A stretch of 7,744 bases of DNA from positions 1 through 7,744 of the forward strand of contig DOHE01000246.1 of assembly GCA_003535395.1 (NCBI GenBank). The letters are read 5' to 3'. This DNA comes from Clostridiales bacterium. Lineage in GTDB: Bacteria > Bacillota > Clostridia > UBA8921. This document shows, piece after piece, positions 1 to 6,297 of this stretch (positions are counted from its first letter, which is position 1; each line of letters opens with the position of its first letter). Position numbers and translations under genes: made by a program. The notes under the pieces are model-generated. The model was not told the origin of the DNA and searched no databases. It was given only the letters and a program-made list of their open reading frames with translations.

Positions 1-1085
1 CCTATCTTTGTTCCTTTTTCTATAGGGGCAGTTATGTATTGAGGTAAATCATATCTGACATTTAATTGGTTAATCTCATCTTTACTTAAAGGAAATAAGA
101 CCTTTTCCTGTACACTAATTTCCAAACGTGCCTCTTTCCCCTTCCAAACCGGCACGCTAATATTAATTTCTTTTTGACTATTAAGGTCAACCAAACGATA
201 ATTATTAAAAACATAATTTAGTATTTTGGTCGAATCATATGATCTTTGATGGCGTGAGTTACTTCCCAAAACAACTGAAATCACCCGCCAATTATCCCTT
301 GTTGCTGAAGTAACCAGGCACCTTCCTGCTTTTCCTGTATAGCCTGTTTTAACTCCATCAGCACCATAGTACCCAGCCAGCATCTCATTTGTATTTCTTA
401 ATACTCTGCTGCCATTATTTGGCGCGGAGATAATTGTTTTATACGTCCCTACTATTTCAGAAAACTTTTTATTTCTCAAGGCATATCTGGTAATGACTGC
501 CAGATCATAAGCCGTAGTGAAATGGCCGTCTTTATCAAGCCCATGAGGAGTTACAAAAGCAGTATTATAAGCACCTATTTGCTTGGCTTTATTAGTCATC
601 ATGGAAGCAAAGTTTTCTACTGTCCCACCTATATGTTCTGCTATAGCTATAGCTGCGTCGTTACCAGATGGAAGCATAAGTCCATAAAGCAGTTCCTCTA
701 AACGAAGCTTTTCTCCTTTAACCAGGTGTGCACTTGAACCTCCTATTCGAGCTGCCCTTGGATTGACAGTTACAATATCGTTTAGTTTGCCTTCTTCCAG
801 TGCTACAATGGCCGTCATGATTTTGGTTGTGCTGGCCATAGGTCTTCTGGAATATGCGTTTTTTTCATACAATACTCTTCCGGATACTGTATCCATTACA
901 ATTGAAGCCCGCGATACAATTTTAGGAGCAATACTAGCTGTGTTTCTTACCGTTTCCTGTGAAATTTCATATATATCAATAGGTTCATCCTCCGATATAT
1001 CATCGCAAAATATAAAATTATTGAAATCGAGTATAGAAATTATCATAATAAAAGAAATAAGTAATTTATTGAATTTAATTTTCAA
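1..1085 (-). CDS. dacF: D-alanyl-D-alanine carboxypeptidase (DacF/PBP5 type), C-terminus off the window edge
   Basis: Serine D,D-carboxypeptidase of peptidase family S11, which trims the terminal D-alanine from peptidoglycan pentapeptides outside the cytoplasmic membrane. About 361 codons are visible and all are open. The three penicillin-binding motifs are in order: STTK (residues about 85-88, nucleophile Ser85), SGN (about 140-142, in LPSGNDAA) and KTG (about 246-248, in VKTGYTG). The reading frame then runs into a PBP5 C-terminal-like domain and leaves the window before the expected membrane anchor. I chose the TTG at 1083-1085: it gives MKIKFNKLL followed by a hydrophobic stretch, a plausible signal peptide, and GGGTGG lies 5 bases upstream at 1091-1096. 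A GTG at 1092-1094 and an ATG at 1044-1046 are alternatives. The family is certain. The symbol is less so, since DacB, DacF and DacA are close relatives and the spoIIA neighbours typical of dacF are not visible. The gene is AT-rich, unlike the right two-thirds of the window. Confidence 0.9.
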   Translation of the reverse strand, partial: MKIKFNKLLISFIMIISILDFNNFIFCDDISEDEPIDIYEISQETVRNTASIAPKIVSRASIVMDTVSGRVLYEKNAYSRRPMASTTKIMTAIVALEEGKLNDIVTVNPRAARIGGSSAHLVKGEKLRLEELLYGLMLPSGNDAAIAIAEHIGGTVENFASMMTNKAKQIGAYNTAFVTPHGLDKDGHFTTAYDLAVITRYALRNKKFSEIVGTYKTIISAPNNGSRVLRNTNEMLAGYYGADGVKTGYTGKAGRCLVTSATRDNWRVISVVLGSNSRHQRSYDSTKILNYVFNNYRLVDLNSQKEINISVPVWKGKEARLEISVQEKVLFPLSKDEINQLNVRYDLPQYITAPIEKGTKI

Positions 1086-1261
1086 TATAACCACCCAGCT
1101 CAATGTTGTTCACGGTGCAATTATATTCAAATTTGCTTTATTTAGAACAGTCAATGCACTAATGGACAAATTGATATTTATTTGATAATATGTTGCTATA
1201 TTAAATCTTTTCCTTTAACATATCATCTTAGAATTAAACTTGCGCTTATTAAGGATATAAA
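1086..1261. other. AT-rich divergent spacer, no confident signal
   Basis: The spacer between the carboxypeptidase and the 42-residue gene. On the minus strand a TATAAT (1120-1125) lies about 35 bases before the carboxypeptidase start, but the nearest TTGACT (1149-1154) is 23 bases upstream of it, too far for a standard promoter. On the plus strand TTGATA (1171-1176) and TATATT (1197-1202) are 20 apart. Neither pair is convincing. Confidence 0.4.
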
Positions 1262-1390
1262 ATGAAAGTGGTTCCTGCTCCCTCAGGAAAGCGTGAAATA
1301 ATTCAAAGAAGATTAGTTGAGTTATCTAAAGACTTAGGTACTAAGGCATATAATGATGGTGAGGTTGTAAAATTTGAAATAGCAGAATAA
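1262..1390 (+). CDS. Small hypothetical protein, 42 residues
   Basis: A short open frame beginning MKVVPAPSGKREIIQ and ending VVKFEIAE. I do not recognise a family. It looks translated: AAGGA at 1251-1255 lies 6 bases before the ATG, an in-frame TAA at 1250-1252 rules out a longer N-terminus, and the stop is only 5 bases before a strong hairpin. The product is charged and soluble-looking (KREIIQRRLVELSKDL reads as an amphipathic helix), with no membrane segment, signal peptide or cysteine. It is divergent from the carboxypeptidase and convergent with the sulfur-transfer flavoprotein. No convincing -35/-10 pair was found upstream, though the 1100-1250 stretch is very AT-rich. It could be a genuine small gene or the residue of a larger decayed one; the good ribosome site favours the former. 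Confidence 0.5.
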   Translation: MKVVPAPSGKREIIQRRLVELSKDLGTKAYNDGEVVKFEIAE

Positions 1391-1395
1391 TTGAA

Positions 1396-1431
1396 AAAGA
1401 AGGTAAAACAGAGAATTGTTCTACCTTCTTT
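1396..1431 (-). terminator. Hairpin terminator between convergent genes, probably usable in both directions
   Basis: Inverted repeat with arms 1396-1410 and 1417-1431, 14 of 15 positions paired (one A-C mismatch at 1406/1421), and a 6-base loop. Read on the minus strand, the stem ends in a T-rich run (CTTCTTTTTCAATT), as expected for a Rho-independent terminator of the 819-residue gene, which stops at 1444. Read on the plus strand, it follows the small gene's stop by 5 bases but has only a weak T-rich tail (TAGTTATTTAACTTT). Confidence 0.8.
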
Positions 1432-1443
1432 AGTTATTTAACT

Positions 1444-3903
1444 TTATATAAACAAACTCATATTTGACCTGTCAGCAGAATCAAGGAAGTATGCAACACC
1501 TCCTACTTCTACTCCATCCAATAACTCTTCCTTCTTAAGTCCCATTACATCCATCGACATTGAGCAAGCTATAAGCTTCACTCCTTGCGACTTGGCTTTT
1601 TCAATTAAGTCTTCCAGTGATTCAACGTTCTTTGATTTCATAATATATCTAATCAATTTTGCACCAATTCCGCCCATATTCATTTTAGAAAGAGATAATT
1701 TCTTAGTACCTCTCGGCATCATCATTCCAAACATCCTCTCCAGCATGTTCTTCTTAACCTTTATATATTGTTGTTTTCTCAGTATATTTAATCCCCAGAA
1801 TGTAAAGAACATTGTTACCTGATTACCCATAGCCGCAGCTCCGTTGGCTATAATAAATGAAGCAATTGCTTTATCCAAATCCCCGCTGAAAACCACCATC
1901 GTTTTACCGTTTCCTGACTGAACCTTTGTATTCACCTTGCCTCCCCCTTTCTTAATATATGCAGTTATCAAACCTTTCTCCTGTTTCAAACCTGCCAGAG
2001 TATTACCTGTATTACTGCACCAAGCCTTGACATCATTCGCAAATGCAGGATCTGTAGCTTTAACCTCCAATACTTCTCCAAAGTTCATGCCTGCAATTGA
2101 TTGATTTACTTTCATTATTGGACCGGGACACTGCAGTCCGCACGCATCAAGCTTTACTTTAGCCGCCGTACTGCATCCCTCACCCATACAAGCTGAGGCT
2201 TTAAGCATATCGTTTGATGTAATCCTGCTGTCGCCCTGGACATGTTCATCAATAAATTTCTGATGTCCAGCCTGGTAAGTTTTAAAACCTCCACTCAGGT
2301 TTTTGATGTTTTCAAAGCCTAACTGGCTTAAAATCCTGTACACAAAATATGCTCTTGTTCCTATCTGACAGTATAAGACTATGTCTTTATCTTTTGGGAT
2401 TTCATCTGTCCTGCTTCTGATTTCTTCTATCGGTATATTAACCGCGCCTTCTATGTGGCCCATGTTAAACTCTACAGATGTTCTCACATCAATAATTGCC
2501 ACCTTATCCTTATCCAATGAATCTATTTCATCCCAGTGTATATTCCGGCAATCACCCAGCAAGATGTTTGATGCAACATATCCTGCCATGTTGACAGGGT
2601 CCTTGGCTGATGAATAGGGCGGCGCATAGGCCAGCTCCAGCTTTTCCAGATCATGCACGGTCATTCCTGCATGGATCGCAGTGGCAATCACATCCAGTCT
2701 TTTGTCCACTCCTTCATATCCTATCACCTGAGCCCCCAGGATCCTGCCGTCTGTTTTTGAAAAAAGAAGCTTGATGCCAAGAGGGATCGCCCCTGGATAA
2801 TACCCTGCATGGGATGCCGAGTGAGTAAAGGACTTTTCATAGACTGTCCCGTTTCGCACCAGGGTCCGTTCATTATTTCCGGTCATCGCCACTGTGATGT
2901 CAAATACTTTCACAATAGCCGTCCCCTGCGTTCCTGAATATTTTTCCTCCATGCCCACAAGGTTCCCGGCCACCATCCTCCCCTGCCGGTTGGCGGGTCC
3001 TGCCAATGGCATCAGGGATGGATTTCCGCTGATGGCATCTTCAACTTCGATGGCATCTCCCACTGCATAGATATCCGGATCTGAAGTACGCAAGGTCTCG
3101 TCCACCCAAATCCCGCCGGTGGAACCGATTTTAAGGCCTGCTTCCCTGGCCAGCCGTGTTTCCGGCTTCACACCGATCCCCAGCATCACCATATCCGTCC
3201 GGATCTCCCTGCCCCCGGACAATGTAACGATCATGCCGTTCTCTGTTTCCCGTATGGATTTGACTCCGTCATTGAGATAAAACTCCACATTTTTGGATTT
3301 GAGGTGTTGATGAACGATGGCCGCCATGTCAAAATCCAGAGGGCCGATGATATGGTCTGCCAGTTCCACGATGGCGACCTGCACACCCCGGGCATGAAGA
3401 TTCTCAGCGGTTTCGATACCGATAAACCCACCGCCCACCACCACTGCATGCCGGGGTTTTTGTTCATCTACGAATGTTTTGATCCGGAATGTATCGGGGA
3501 TATTCCGGAGGGTGAACACACGGCTGCTGTTCACTCCGGGAATGGGGGGTTTGAAGGGTTCTGCTCCAGGGGAAAGAACCAGCTTGTCATAATCATGCAG
3601 ATAAACTGAATCCGTTTTTAGGTCCCTGACTTCGATCTTTTTTTGATCCGGCAGGATCCGGGTCACTTCGTTAAAAACGCGCACGTCGATATGGAAGCGG
3701 CGTTTCATGGATTCCGGGGTTTGTACCACCAGCTGGTCTTTCTCGCGGATGACTTCGCCAATATAATACGGAAGTCCGCAGTTGGCGAATGAAATGTATT
3801 CTCCGCGCTCAAAAAGAGTAATCTCTGCGTTTTCATCCAGCCTTCTCAGCCTGGCAGCCGTACTGGCTCCCCCTGCAACTCCGCCCACGATGGATACTTT
3901 CAT
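1444..3903 (-). CDS. CoA-disulfide reductase-like flavoprotein fused to rhodanese, TusA and DsrE-like domains
   Basis: An 819-residue cytoplasmic fusion of four sulfur-handling modules. Residues 1-445 are a class I pyridine nucleotide-disulfide oxidoreductase of the CoA-disulfide/CoA-persulfide reductase type. They show an FAD-binding GGVAGG (7-12), the single active cysteine in SFANCGLPY (Cys42), an NAD(P)H-binding VVVGGGFIG (154-162), a second FAD contact VGDA (281-284) and the conserved YAPPYSSAKDPVNMAG dimerisation tail (426-441). Residues about 455-552 are a rhodanese domain with Cys512 in YCQIGTR. Residues about 582-652 are a TusA/SirA-like domain with CPGP (Cys592). Residues about 667-819 are a DsrE-like domain with Cys780 in IACSMSMDVMG. 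The likely role is reduction of CoA or thiol persulfides and relay of sulfane sulfur; the exact substrate is inferred. The ATG at 3901-3903 has a GGCGGG-type ribosome site and its own promoter. The gene changes base composition near residues 420-450: the flavoprotein part is GC-rich, the other three modules AT-rich. Confidence 0.9.
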   Translation of the reverse strand: MKVSIVGGVAGGASTAARLRRLDENAEITLFERGEYISFANCGLPYYIGEVIREKDQLVVQTPESMKRRFHIDVRVFNEVTRILPDQKKIEVRDLKTDSVYLHDYDKLVLSPGAEPFKPPIPGVNSSRVFTLRNIPDTFRIKTFVDEQKPRHAVVVGGGFIGIETAENLHARGVQVAIVELADHIIGPLDFDMAAIVHQHLKSKNVEFYLNDGVKSIRETENGMIVTLSGGREIRTDMVMLGIGVKPETRLAREAGLKIGSTGGIWVDETLRTSDPDIYAVGDAIEVEDAISGNPSLMPLAGPANRQGRMVAGNLVGMEEKYSGTQGTAIVKVFDITVAMTGNNERTLVRNGTVYEKSFTHSASHAGYYPGAIPLGIKLLFSKTDGRILGAQVIGYEGVDKRLDVIATAIHAGMTVHDLEKLELAYAPPYSSAKDPVNMAGYVASNILLGDCRNIHWDEIDSLDKDKVAIIDVRTSVEFNMGHIEGAVNIPIEEIRSRTDEIPKDKDIVLYCQIGTRAYFVYRILSQLGFENIKNLSGGFKTYQAGHQKFIDEHVQGDSRITSNDMLKASACMGEGCSTAAKVKLDACGLQCPGPIMKVNQSIAGMNFGEVLEVKATDPAFANDVKAWCSNTGNTLAGLKQEKGLITAYIKKGGGKVNTKVQSGNGKTMVVFSGDLDKAIASFIIANGAAAMGNQVTMFFTFWGLNILRKQQYIKVKKNMLERMFGMMMPRGTKKLSLSKMNMGGIGAKLIRYIMKSKNVESLEDLIEKAKSQGVKLIACSMSMDVMGLKKEELLDGVEVGGVAYFLDSADRSNMSLFI

Positions 3904-3920
3904 CTGCTGATCCCGCCTCT

Positions 3921-3966
3921 CGTAATATTTAAAGTAATTAATTTATTTGAATATTCAAATATTACG
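3921..3966. repeat. Inverted repeat enclosing the operator-like palindrome
   Basis: CGTAATATTT (3921-3930) and its exact reverse complement AAATATTACG (3957-3966) are 26 bases apart and flank the core of the 18-bp palindrome. One arm contains the -10 hexamer, so only part of the repeat is transcribed. It is therefore more likely a second pair of protein-binding half-sites, or chance in AT-rich DNA, than an RNA hairpin. Confidence 0.4.
3944..3961. promoter_or_regulatory. 18-bp perfect palindrome, likely repressor operator
   Basis: TATTTGAATATTCAAATA is a perfect two-fold palindrome. On the minus strand it begins within the -10 hexamer of the flavoprotein-fusion promoter and covers the expected transcription start, the standard geometry for repression. 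Its size and TGAA/TTCA half-sites fit a dimeric winged-helix repressor of the ArsR/SmtB or MarR type, families that include thiol and persulfide sensors. That family assignment is inference, and no such regulator is encoded in this window. Confidence 0.55.
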
Positions 3967-3987
3967 ATATTATGCGGTGAAAGTCAA
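3959..3987 (-). promoter_or_regulatory. Sigma-A type promoter of the flavoprotein fusion gene
   Basis: On the minus strand, TTGACT (3982-3987) is followed after exactly 17 bases by TAATAT (3959-3964). The expected start is near 3952, giving a leader of about 50 bases. The -35 matches consensus at five of six positions. The promoter lies just downstream of the galK stop, with no hairpin terminator between, so read-through from galTK is also possible. Confidence 0.65.
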
Positions 3988-4015
3988 ATCCTGATGTAGC
4001 TGAAATGTAGAAAAG

Positions 4016-5200
4016 TCACAGTTCACGCCCGCCGTCCCCGGTTCCGGCTGTATGGAATTCAGGCTTGGTACCGGTTTTCTTCTGATATGCTTCCCCTACT
4101 TTTTGAATAAACATGGGAACGTCGGATGCTTTCACGATGCTGACTGTGCATCCGCCAAAACCAGCGCCTGTCATACGGCTCCCCAGAACACCTTTGATCT
4201 TCAAAGCTTCTTCCACCAGGGTATCCAGTTCAAATCCGGTGACTTCGTAAAGATCCCTCAGGGAATCATGGGAGGCTGACATCAGGCGTCCGAATGCCGC
4301 GATATCGTTGTTTTTAAGGGCTTCCACCGATTTTAAGACCCTTTCGTCTTCCGAAATGACATGTTCGCATCTCTTTCGAACAATATCGTTTTCAATCAGG
4401 TTCTGATGGGTGGTAAATTCTTCCATGCAGATATCCCCCAGGCAGGCCGCATTCGGTATTGCCTTTTTCAAAGCGGCCAGTCCCTGCTCGCATTCGCTCC
4501 TTCTTTCATTGTATTTGCTGGTAGCCAGGCTGCGCTTTTTCATGGTGTTGGATATGATAATGCGACAGTCTGCCAGACGCAGCGGAACCAGCGTATAGCT
4601 TAAATCCCGGCAGTCAAGCAAAATGGCATGATCTATCCGGCCCATGGCGGAGGCAAACTGATCCATAATGCCGCAGTTGACGCCCACAAATCTGTTTTCC
4701 GCCAGCTGGCAGATACGGGCGATGCCGGGCATATCCAGGGGAGCCGGTCCCGTATCTGCAGCTTTCCTCCCCAGTGTGGCCAATGCAACCGCAGTGGCTA
4801 CTTCGATGGCCGCAGACGAAGAAAGTCCCGCTCCATGGGGGACCGTATCGTGAAAGAGCATGTCGCATCCGGTGAGTGGATACCCTGCTTTTGCCAGTTC
4901 ATCGGCCACTCCCAGCTGGTAGTTTCCCCAAGGAAGGTTTTTTCCTGTTTCCAGACTGTCCAGAGAAATCAACACCCGATCCGGCAGATCGGTGGCTGCA
5001 AGTCCAAGCATCCTGTCTCCCCGGGGTCTTGCAGCGACTGTGGTATACATGTCCAGCGCTGCCGGGAACACATATCCTCCGTTATAATCGGTGTGCTCCC
5101 CGATGAGATTCACCCGCCCGGGGGATCGAAAATAACGGATTCCGTCTTCAGTTCCGCCAAATATTTCAACCAGTTTTTTCCCAAGACTCGTAAGTTCCAT
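4016..5200 (-). CDS. galK: Galactokinase
   Basis: GHMP-family kinase that phosphorylates alpha-D-galactose at C1 with ATP, the first committed Leloir step in the cytoplasm. The 394-residue product is of normal length. It has the galactokinase signature from SPGRVNLIGEHTDYNGG (26-42), the ATP-binding GAGLSSSAA (123-131), CGIMDQF with the likely catalytic base Asp180, and the third GHMP motif GSRMTGAGFGG (340-350). The frame is open upstream to 5392, but that extension lies antiparallel to nothing and simply runs through galT in another frame. It encodes a non-conserved arginine-rich stretch, so the ATG at 5198-5200 (MELTSLGKKL) is the real start. It begins 7 bases after the galT stop, and its ribosome site (AAGGG, about 11 bases away) is inside the end of galT, implying translational coupling. 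No clear terminator follows the stop. Confidence 0.95.
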   Translation of the reverse strand: MELTSLGKKLVEIFGGTEDGIRYFRSPGRVNLIGEHTDYNGGYVFPAALDMYTTVAARPRGDRMLGLAATDLPDRVLISLDSLETGKNLPWGNYQLGVADELAKAGYPLTGCDMLFHDTVPHGAGLSSSAAIEVATAVALATLGRKAADTGPAPLDMPGIARICQLAENRFVGVNCGIMDQFASAMGRIDHAILLDCRDLSYTLVPLRLADCRIIISNTMKKRSLATSKYNERRSECEQGLAALKKAIPNAACLGDICMEEFTTHQNLIENDIVRKRCEHVISEDERVLKSVEALKNNDIAAFGRLMSASHDSLRDLYEVTGFELDTLVEEALKIKGVLGSRMTGAGFGGCTVSIVKASDVPMFIQKVGEAYQKKTGTKPEFHTAGTGDGGREL

Positions 5201-5207
5201 TTTCGCT

Positions 5208-6182
5208 TCATCCCTTCTTTGATAAATAACCCGCATAGGCCCGCCGCAACTCTTCCGCCTTCTCCTCCGGTGCCGTCGGATTACAGTGCGCCCAAACTCC
5301 GGTTTCACTGGAGGCATTGAATTTTTGTTTTTCTGCCGAACGCATAGGAGGGAAAAACTCCACGTGAAAATGATAATAGCTGCCAAAATCACCGCTGTTC
5401 ACCGGGCTTTGGTGCATGCACATCATGTACGGAAAGGGGATCCCGAACAACTCATCCAGCATCCCTACCGTATCGCGCACAGTGATGCCGAAGCTTCTTC
5501 GCATCGTTTCATTCATGTCCGGCAAGGCCTGTATATGCTGCTTCGGGACGATATAGACACCGTAAGGATATTCGCAAAAAAAGGGAAGGAATACGATAAA
5601 AGATTCGTTTTCAAAGATGACCCTGTGTCCGAAACGCTTCTCCTCCGCCACCATCTCGCAGATCAGACAACCCCCGCTGCTTTCATAATGCTCCCGACAG
5701 GCTTCTGTTTCCAGCTGGATTTTTTTCGGGATAAAAGGATATCCGTAGATTTGTCCATGAGGATGGGGCATGGTGACACCCACCATTTCCCCCCGGTTTT
5801 CAAACACGAATACATATTTGATCCTTGGATCTCCGGAAAGCACCCGGGTCCTTTCCACCCACAGATCCACCAGTTTTTGCATGTGTTCATCGGAAAGTGC
5901 GGGCAGCGTGGCATGGTGGTCCGGTGAATACAGCACCACCTCACAACGTCCGTAGGATTCGGCGGTACGGTAGATCCCTCCGCCGGTTTCATCCGGCGCC
6001 GGCGGGTCTGTGGAAAGGGCGGGAAAATCATTATCATACTGATAAACGGTATACTCATGAGGGACCTTGCCGGAACCGGGGCAGAACGGACACCAGTTTT
6101 TTGGCATCTGCGGCCGGTTTTGCCGGTGTGAGGCGATCATGACCCAGTCCCTGGTCAACGGATGCCATCGGAGTTCAGCCAT
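5208..6182 (-). CDS. galT: Galactose-1-phosphate uridylyltransferase
   Basis: Exchanges UMP between UDP-glucose and galactose-1-phosphate, giving UDP-galactose and glucose-1-phosphate, in the cytoplasm. The 324 residues match the class I GalT of the HIT superfamily. CPFC (Cys31, Cys34), His89/His90 and His140 are the expected zinc-site positions. MPHPHGQ (138-144) carries the nucleophilic histidine, by family comparison His142, which becomes uridylylated. The C-terminal half has the second conserved histidine pair in YYHFHVEFFPP (His271, His273). A CLIC pair (172-175) lies in the linker between halves. The ATG at 6180-6182 is preceded by AAAGGG 6 bases upstream and a plausible promoter. It is the first gene of a galT-galK unit; no galE, galM or sugar transporter is present in the window. 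Confidence 0.95.
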   Translation of the reverse strand: MAELRWHPLTRDWVMIASHRQNRPQMPKNWCPFCPGSGKVPHEYTVYQYDNDFPALSTDPPAPDETGGGIYRTAESYGRCEVVLYSPDHHATLPALSDEHMQKLVDLWVERTRVLSGDPRIKYVFVFENRGEMVGVTMPHPHGQIYGYPFIPKKIQLETEACREHYESSGGCLICEMVAEEKRFGHRVIFENESFIVFLPFFCEYPYGVYIVPKQHIQALPDMNETMRRSFGITVRDTVGMLDELFGIPFPYMMCMHQSPVNSGDFGSYYHFHVEFFPPMRSAEKQKFNASSETGVWAHCNPTAPEEKAEELRRAYAGYLSKKG

Positions 6183-6215
6183 AAAAAACCCTTTCTTGAT
6201 GACAGGATGAGATTT

Positions 6216-6245
6216 ATCTTATTGAAAACAAAAAGGGATTGTAAA
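6216..6245 (-). promoter_or_regulatory. Predicted galTK promoter
   Basis: On the minus strand, TTTACA (6240-6245), an 18-base spacer, then TAAGAT (6216-6221), giving an expected start near 6209 and a leader of roughly 27 bases before the galT ATG. The -35 is good and the -10 moderate, as might be expected for a promoter that needs an activator. It lies back to back with the araC-type gene's promoter. Confidence 0.45.
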
Positions 6246-6266
6246 TAGCAACTTGTTTGGTTGATA

Positions 6267-6275
6267 TGGTATAAT
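6267..6275 (+). promoter_or_regulatory. Extended -10 promoter of the AraC-family gene
   Basis: TGGTATAAT at 6267-6275 is a consensus TATAAT with the TGn extension. No good -35 hexamer exists at the usual spacing (AGCAAC at 6247-6252), which an extended -10 can tolerate. The expected start is near 6282, directly ahead of the AGGAGG at 6285-6290. Confidence 0.6.
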
Positions 6276-6284
6276 GTTGTTCGA

Positions 6285-6290
6285 AGGAGG
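6285..6290 (+). promoter_or_regulatory. Ribosome binding site that fixes a TTG start for the AraC-family gene
   Basis: AGGAGG is 7 bases before the TTG at 6298-6300. The only upstream in-frame ATG (6274-6276) overlaps the -10 hexamer and would not be in the transcript, so the TTG is the supported start. Confidence 0.75.
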
Positions 6291-6297
6291 GGGCGCA

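Noticed and set aside
1112..1160. Possible forespore-sigma (sigma-F/G) promoter for the carboxypeptidase, suggested by a GCATT-like element
   Set aside because: The matching -10 element is poor, and the sigma-A pair is also badly spaced; no promoter can be called.
763..1185. 140-residue plus-strand open frame
   Set aside because: Mostly antisense to the carboxypeptidase coding region, which has all three catalytic motifs; no good ribosome site.
3988..4015. Terminator after galK
   Set aside because: Only short direct repeats (GATGTAG/AATGTAG) were seen; no stem followed by a T-run.
4628..5320. 230-residue plus-strand open frame
   Set aside because: Antisense to galK and galT, both clearly coding; composition typical of a GC-rich shadow frame.
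5201..5392. 64-residue N-terminal extension of galactokinase in the longest frame
   Set aside because: It lies wholly within galT in another frame, is arginine-rich and unlike any galactokinase N-terminus, and the ATG at 5200 gives the normal family length.
5286..5927. 213-residue plus-strand open frame
   Set aside because: Antisense to galT, which has conserved active-site motifs throughout this stretch.
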